Shown here one piece after another: positions 60,938 through 64,000 of a DNA stretch of 64,000 nt; the stretch's first letter is position 1; each line of letters begins with the position of its first letter. The DNA is from Lithospermum erythrorhizon (lineage: Eukaryota; Streptophyta; Magnoliopsida; Boraginales; Boraginaceae). The translations under genes and the position numbers were made by a program. Below the pieces are notes generated by a model that was given only the letters and a program-made list of their open reading frames with translations, made no database searches and was not told the DNA's origin. The stretch covers positions 1,116,001-1,180,000 of the forward strand of contig JADFUC010001816.1 in the NCBI GenBank assembly GCA_019722365.1. The letters are read 5' to 3'.

Positions 60938-62083
60938 GAGAAATTTGGCTACCATTAACTATTTTATCAGCATCCATCCCAAATTTCTCCCACTAAAAAA
61001 GTGATCCAATAGGCCACACACCCAAATAAGATGTTTTTAAGACTAAAATCACTATTTTATCCCTAAGATAATTTCTATAACTACCACATTCTTACAACAA
61101 GTGTGGGCAAAATACCATTTCACCCCCAAACACTTTAGTCACTATTTTTGTGTATGTATAACAGCTCAGAGGAAAAGACAGTTTTACCCTCCATTAATTC
61201 AACCCTCCTCCTTTTCATTTCCCATTCTTCTCTAACTCCCACCACCACCCCACCAAACTGCCCCCATCTCTCTCCTTCACCACCACACTAATCTCCCCCA
61301 CTCTTCACAGATTTGCGACATCCCTCCTCCCCTTTATTGATCTCTCGTGACCTCCCTCCCCCTTTCCTCAAGAGATTTTCCGATTCCTCTCTCTCTCCAT
61401 CCTACCTCCTGAATCGCGACTCTCCCCTACAAAACTATAATCGCCACCCCCTCATCTCCACTCTTCTGCTTTTAATTGGGGATGTGGATAGAGTTTTGTT
61501 TTAATTGGGGAAGTAGGGTAGGTTTTGTTTTTAGTCGTGTTAGTATTAATTATTTGCCAAGGGGTGATCGGGGACAAAAATATTTTGGGGGTTGCTTTTG
61601 TGAAGATCAGGCGGTGGATAATTTTTGTCAGCATTTACTGCTGCCGCAGAAATGATTGTGTTTTGGTAATATGCCACTATATTCTCCTTATACACTGTAA
61701 TACCCCATATACAACAATAATGCGTATTTTCAGCGCGTATATTAAATGAAATCTGCTGCTGAAAGCTGAAGTTTCGTGCCAAGGGATTTGTGGTGACGAT
61801 TTTGTCATAATGCTAGCAAAGAGCTGGCGCTCGCTTTGGGGCGACCATGGTTTTGGTCAATGTGGCAAGCATGCCATATTAGTGGTAGTGTTTATCAAAG
61901 TAAAGGTGATTTTTGCTGGTAAGTGACGGGGCCATGGTGATTTGGAGAAAAAAGGGGAACTCCAGGTGAAAATGAGGGGGCATTATTGTTCTTTTTCACA
62001 GGGTGTTATTAAGGCAAATTCTTTTACAAGGGTGTTAGAAATTAAAAATTGTGTTGACTTGGTGCTAGGTAGCCAAATTTCTC
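60938..62083. mobile_element. Non-autonomous Mutator-like element (MULE)
   Basis: A 1146-bp element with exact 16-bp terminal inverted repeats: GAGAAATTTGGCTACC (60938-60953) and GGTAGCCAAATTTCTC (62068-62083). The flanks ACATTTACA on the left and ACATTTTACA on the right look like a 9-bp Mutator target duplication with one extra T. The core at 61190-61450 is C/T-rich, as in the elements at 15909 and 50951. No transposase. Confidence 0.75.
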
Positions 62084-62692
62084 ACATTTTACACATCTTA
62101 GTATGTAACTACAATAGTGTTATGTTACATAAGAATGGACTAAATTTTTGAATACGGAAATACAAGGATAATACAACGTTTTTTAACTCACAATTATAGC
62201 TAGTTTTAGAGAACTATGCCATAATTTTCCACCCAACTTTTGATTAAGATCTATTACAATCTAGCTGCTTTATCTTCTTCTTATATTATACTCTATTTTA
62301 TCACTTTTGTATATTAATGATTAACTATAAAAAAACTACAAATATCCTTCACTTACAAAATGATCTAGATAATTGATAGTTGATAATAATTTAAATAGTT
62401 ATGTATGATTAAATTTCTTCATATACGAAGGAAAAAATTCCCCTAATTAAATAGTTATGACACTTATATGCATCCCAGTGTCAAGAAAGAATAATCTTGC
62501 AAGAAAAACTAGTAAATAAGATATATTTAAATATTCTAGAGTAACTCATTAGAACCCAATTCCATATCAGCACAGAATCAAAATATTCTCCGCACTTATT
62601 ATGCAACACTTTTTTATTGATTATAAAACCATGGCAACTGTTCCATATACAATCCTCCATAAGAAGAAGAAATTAAGCAATTCGGCACACTC
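62084..62692. other. Upstream region of GEM-like gene
   Basis: About 600 bp of AT-rich DNA that should hold the promoter and leader of the next gene. No clear TATA box stands out. Confidence 0.35.
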
Positions 62693-63636
62693 ATGGTGCT
62701 TCAACCATCACCTCCGACGAGCCACCACCAGAAACCCCCACTTGCTCCGGCAAGCCACCAGCAACCACACAACAATAATCACAAGCCTTATGTTATCTAT
62801 TCTCCTGTTGACAAGAATAATGGCCCTGTTTGTAACATGTTAAATTCTTGGAGCAACAAGGCAGAGACCACGGCCCGTCACATTTGGAACAATTGTAATT
62901 TCATACTCTTAAGTTTTAACTCTGCTTTCAATAAATATTTATATGTTCAAGTCTCTAATTTTGATCTCTATTTAAGATCTTAATAATTCATCATTTCTGC
63001 CTACTTCATATTTTGATGCCTCATGAAGTTATTAGTAATCTACCAATCATGCAGACTACTTGCCATTAAAAATCAGAATTCACTATGGTTTTAAACTTCG
63101 ACAGTAAATATCAATACTGATTTTGTACCTACATGCACCTAATTTGGGTACATTTATTTTGTACAATTATGTTAAAAGAATTGAAAATAATTTTGTACAC
63201 TTGTTAAGTGCATTACATGTATGAAATCCATTTCATTGTGTGTATGAAATCAGTATATATATCCAAAATCACATTAAATCATCCTGATATGTACATCCTT
63301 AATCATTTAAAAACTAGAACACAAATTTACCAACAATATCATATTATTAATGTATATGCAGTGAGGACAGGGCCATCTGTAACAGAATCAACATGGGGAA
63401 AGCTAAATTTGACTGCAAAAGCAATGTCAGAGGGTGGATTCGAGTCTCTCTACAAGCATCTTTTTGGGATAGAAGTGAATGAGAAGCTAAAGAAGACATA
63501 TTCTTGTTCCATTTCCACCACAACTGGCCCTGTTACTGGGACACTTTACCTATCCACTCATCGTTTGTGTTTCTGCAGTGATATCCCCTTAGCTTTTAAG
63601 GCTCCATCTGGACCAGAAACCTTTAGCTACTACAAG
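62693..63636 (+). CDS. GEM-like GRAM-domain protein (3' partial)
   Basis: First two exons, 62693-62894 and 63362-63636, joined in phase as WNNLRTGPSV, which matches the WQHLKTGPS junction of GLABRA2 EXPRESSION MODULATOR-like proteins. Exon 1 is a Pro/His/Gln-rich N-terminus (SHHQKPPLAPASHQQPH) followed by YVIYSPVDKNN and NSWSNKAETTARHIWNN. Exon 2 carries the first half of the GRAM domain: EGGFESLYKHLF, EKLKKTYSCSISTTTGPVTG, LYLSTHRLCFCSDIPLAF, then SYYK at a GT donor (63637). The rest of the GRAM domain must lie beyond the window. GEM-family proteins link to phosphoinositide membranes and, in different members, to epidermal patterning or ABA and reproductive responses; which applies here is unknown. 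Confidence 0.85.
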
Positions 63637-64000
63637 GTAACCTCAACTACTTCATATTTTTCTTCTTCTTCCAGTCTCGGTGATAGGGGTAAGGATACCC
63701 GCAATGTAGATTTTGAACCAATATGCTCTTATATCAACACGCTCCAATAATCTCGTAAGAGTCCCGCTCTAAGTAGTTGGAGGGGTTATGATCCGCCGCC
63801 TTTTACTCAGCTTTAGCAAGCTCTCTAAATTCCACCAAGAAATAAGATTCAAGACTTTACTATTTCACACAATTAATAAGTCCGGACCCAAAACATAACA
63901 ATTTCTTTAAGTTTTCAGAATACTTTAATTTTTACCCAAAGTCTTAATGTTGTGGAAATTAACGAACGTAGTCTCTGGGTTACAATCACAAGAGAGTAGA
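63637..64000 (+). other. Intron of GEM-like gene to window edge
   Basis: Begins with GTAACC after the AAG at 63636. I do not see the next expected GRAM exon before the end of the window, so this is taken as intron. The sequence CCCGCTCTAAGTAGTTGG and the lines around it may belong to an inserted element. Confidence 0.5.

Noticed and set aside
62601..62843. 80-residue ORF overlapping GEM-like exon 1
   Set aside because: Different frame from the conserved WNNLRTGPS junction; the frame starting at 62693 fits the family.

Overview
This is a nuclear chromosome window from a flowering plant, most likely a eudicot. The evidence is multi-exon genes with GT-AG introns, AT-rich intergenic DNA, plant-only gene families (SUVH, JAZ/TIFY, LAX PANICLE 2-like, GEM-like GRAM) and dense, mostly non-autonomous plant transposons. 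The sequence alone does not fix the species.

Layout, left to right. 107-4151 (+): 3' two-thirds of a SUVH4/KRYPTONITE-type H3K9 methyltransferase whose first exons lie before the window. 5542-6860 (+): an intact two-exon SOUL heme-binding-family gene, followed at 7871-14602 by a second copy broken by insertions and a frameshift. 14.6-19 kb: repeats, including a MULE with a 9-bp target duplication and a small hAT element with an 8-bp duplication. 19332-26622 (+): a complete 19-exon ARF-GAP gene (BAR, PH, ArfGAP, ankyrin; AGD3/SCARFACE type) coding for 821 residues. 26.6-38 kb: gene-free, with MITEs, a SINE carrying a 14-bp target duplication, a hAT element containing a tRNA-like segment, and a short LTR retrotransposon. 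38255-47892 (+): a LAX PANICLE 2-like gene whose last intron is 7.9 kb and full of small transposons. 48-55 kb: GC-rich hAT-like ends, another MULE, and a decayed hAT transposase. 55362-58737 (-): a JAZ10-like jasmonate repressor gene whose TIFY exon is disrupted. 60164-60625 (-): a small His/Pro-rich protein gene. 60938-62083: a third MULE. 62693-63636 (+): the first two exons of a GEM-like GRAM-domain gene running off the right edge.

The genes are ordinary independent plant transcription units and do not form an operon or a pathway. The most unusual points are the JAZ10-like locus, where a 16-bp direct repeat flanks 468 bp inside the TIFY region; the transposon-dissected SOUL duplicate; three MULEs with pyrimidine-rich cores; and two copies of one SINE family, one with an internal duplication. 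I did not find a clearly new biological system. All exon borders were read by eye from splice motifs, reading phase and remembered family conservation, not computed.
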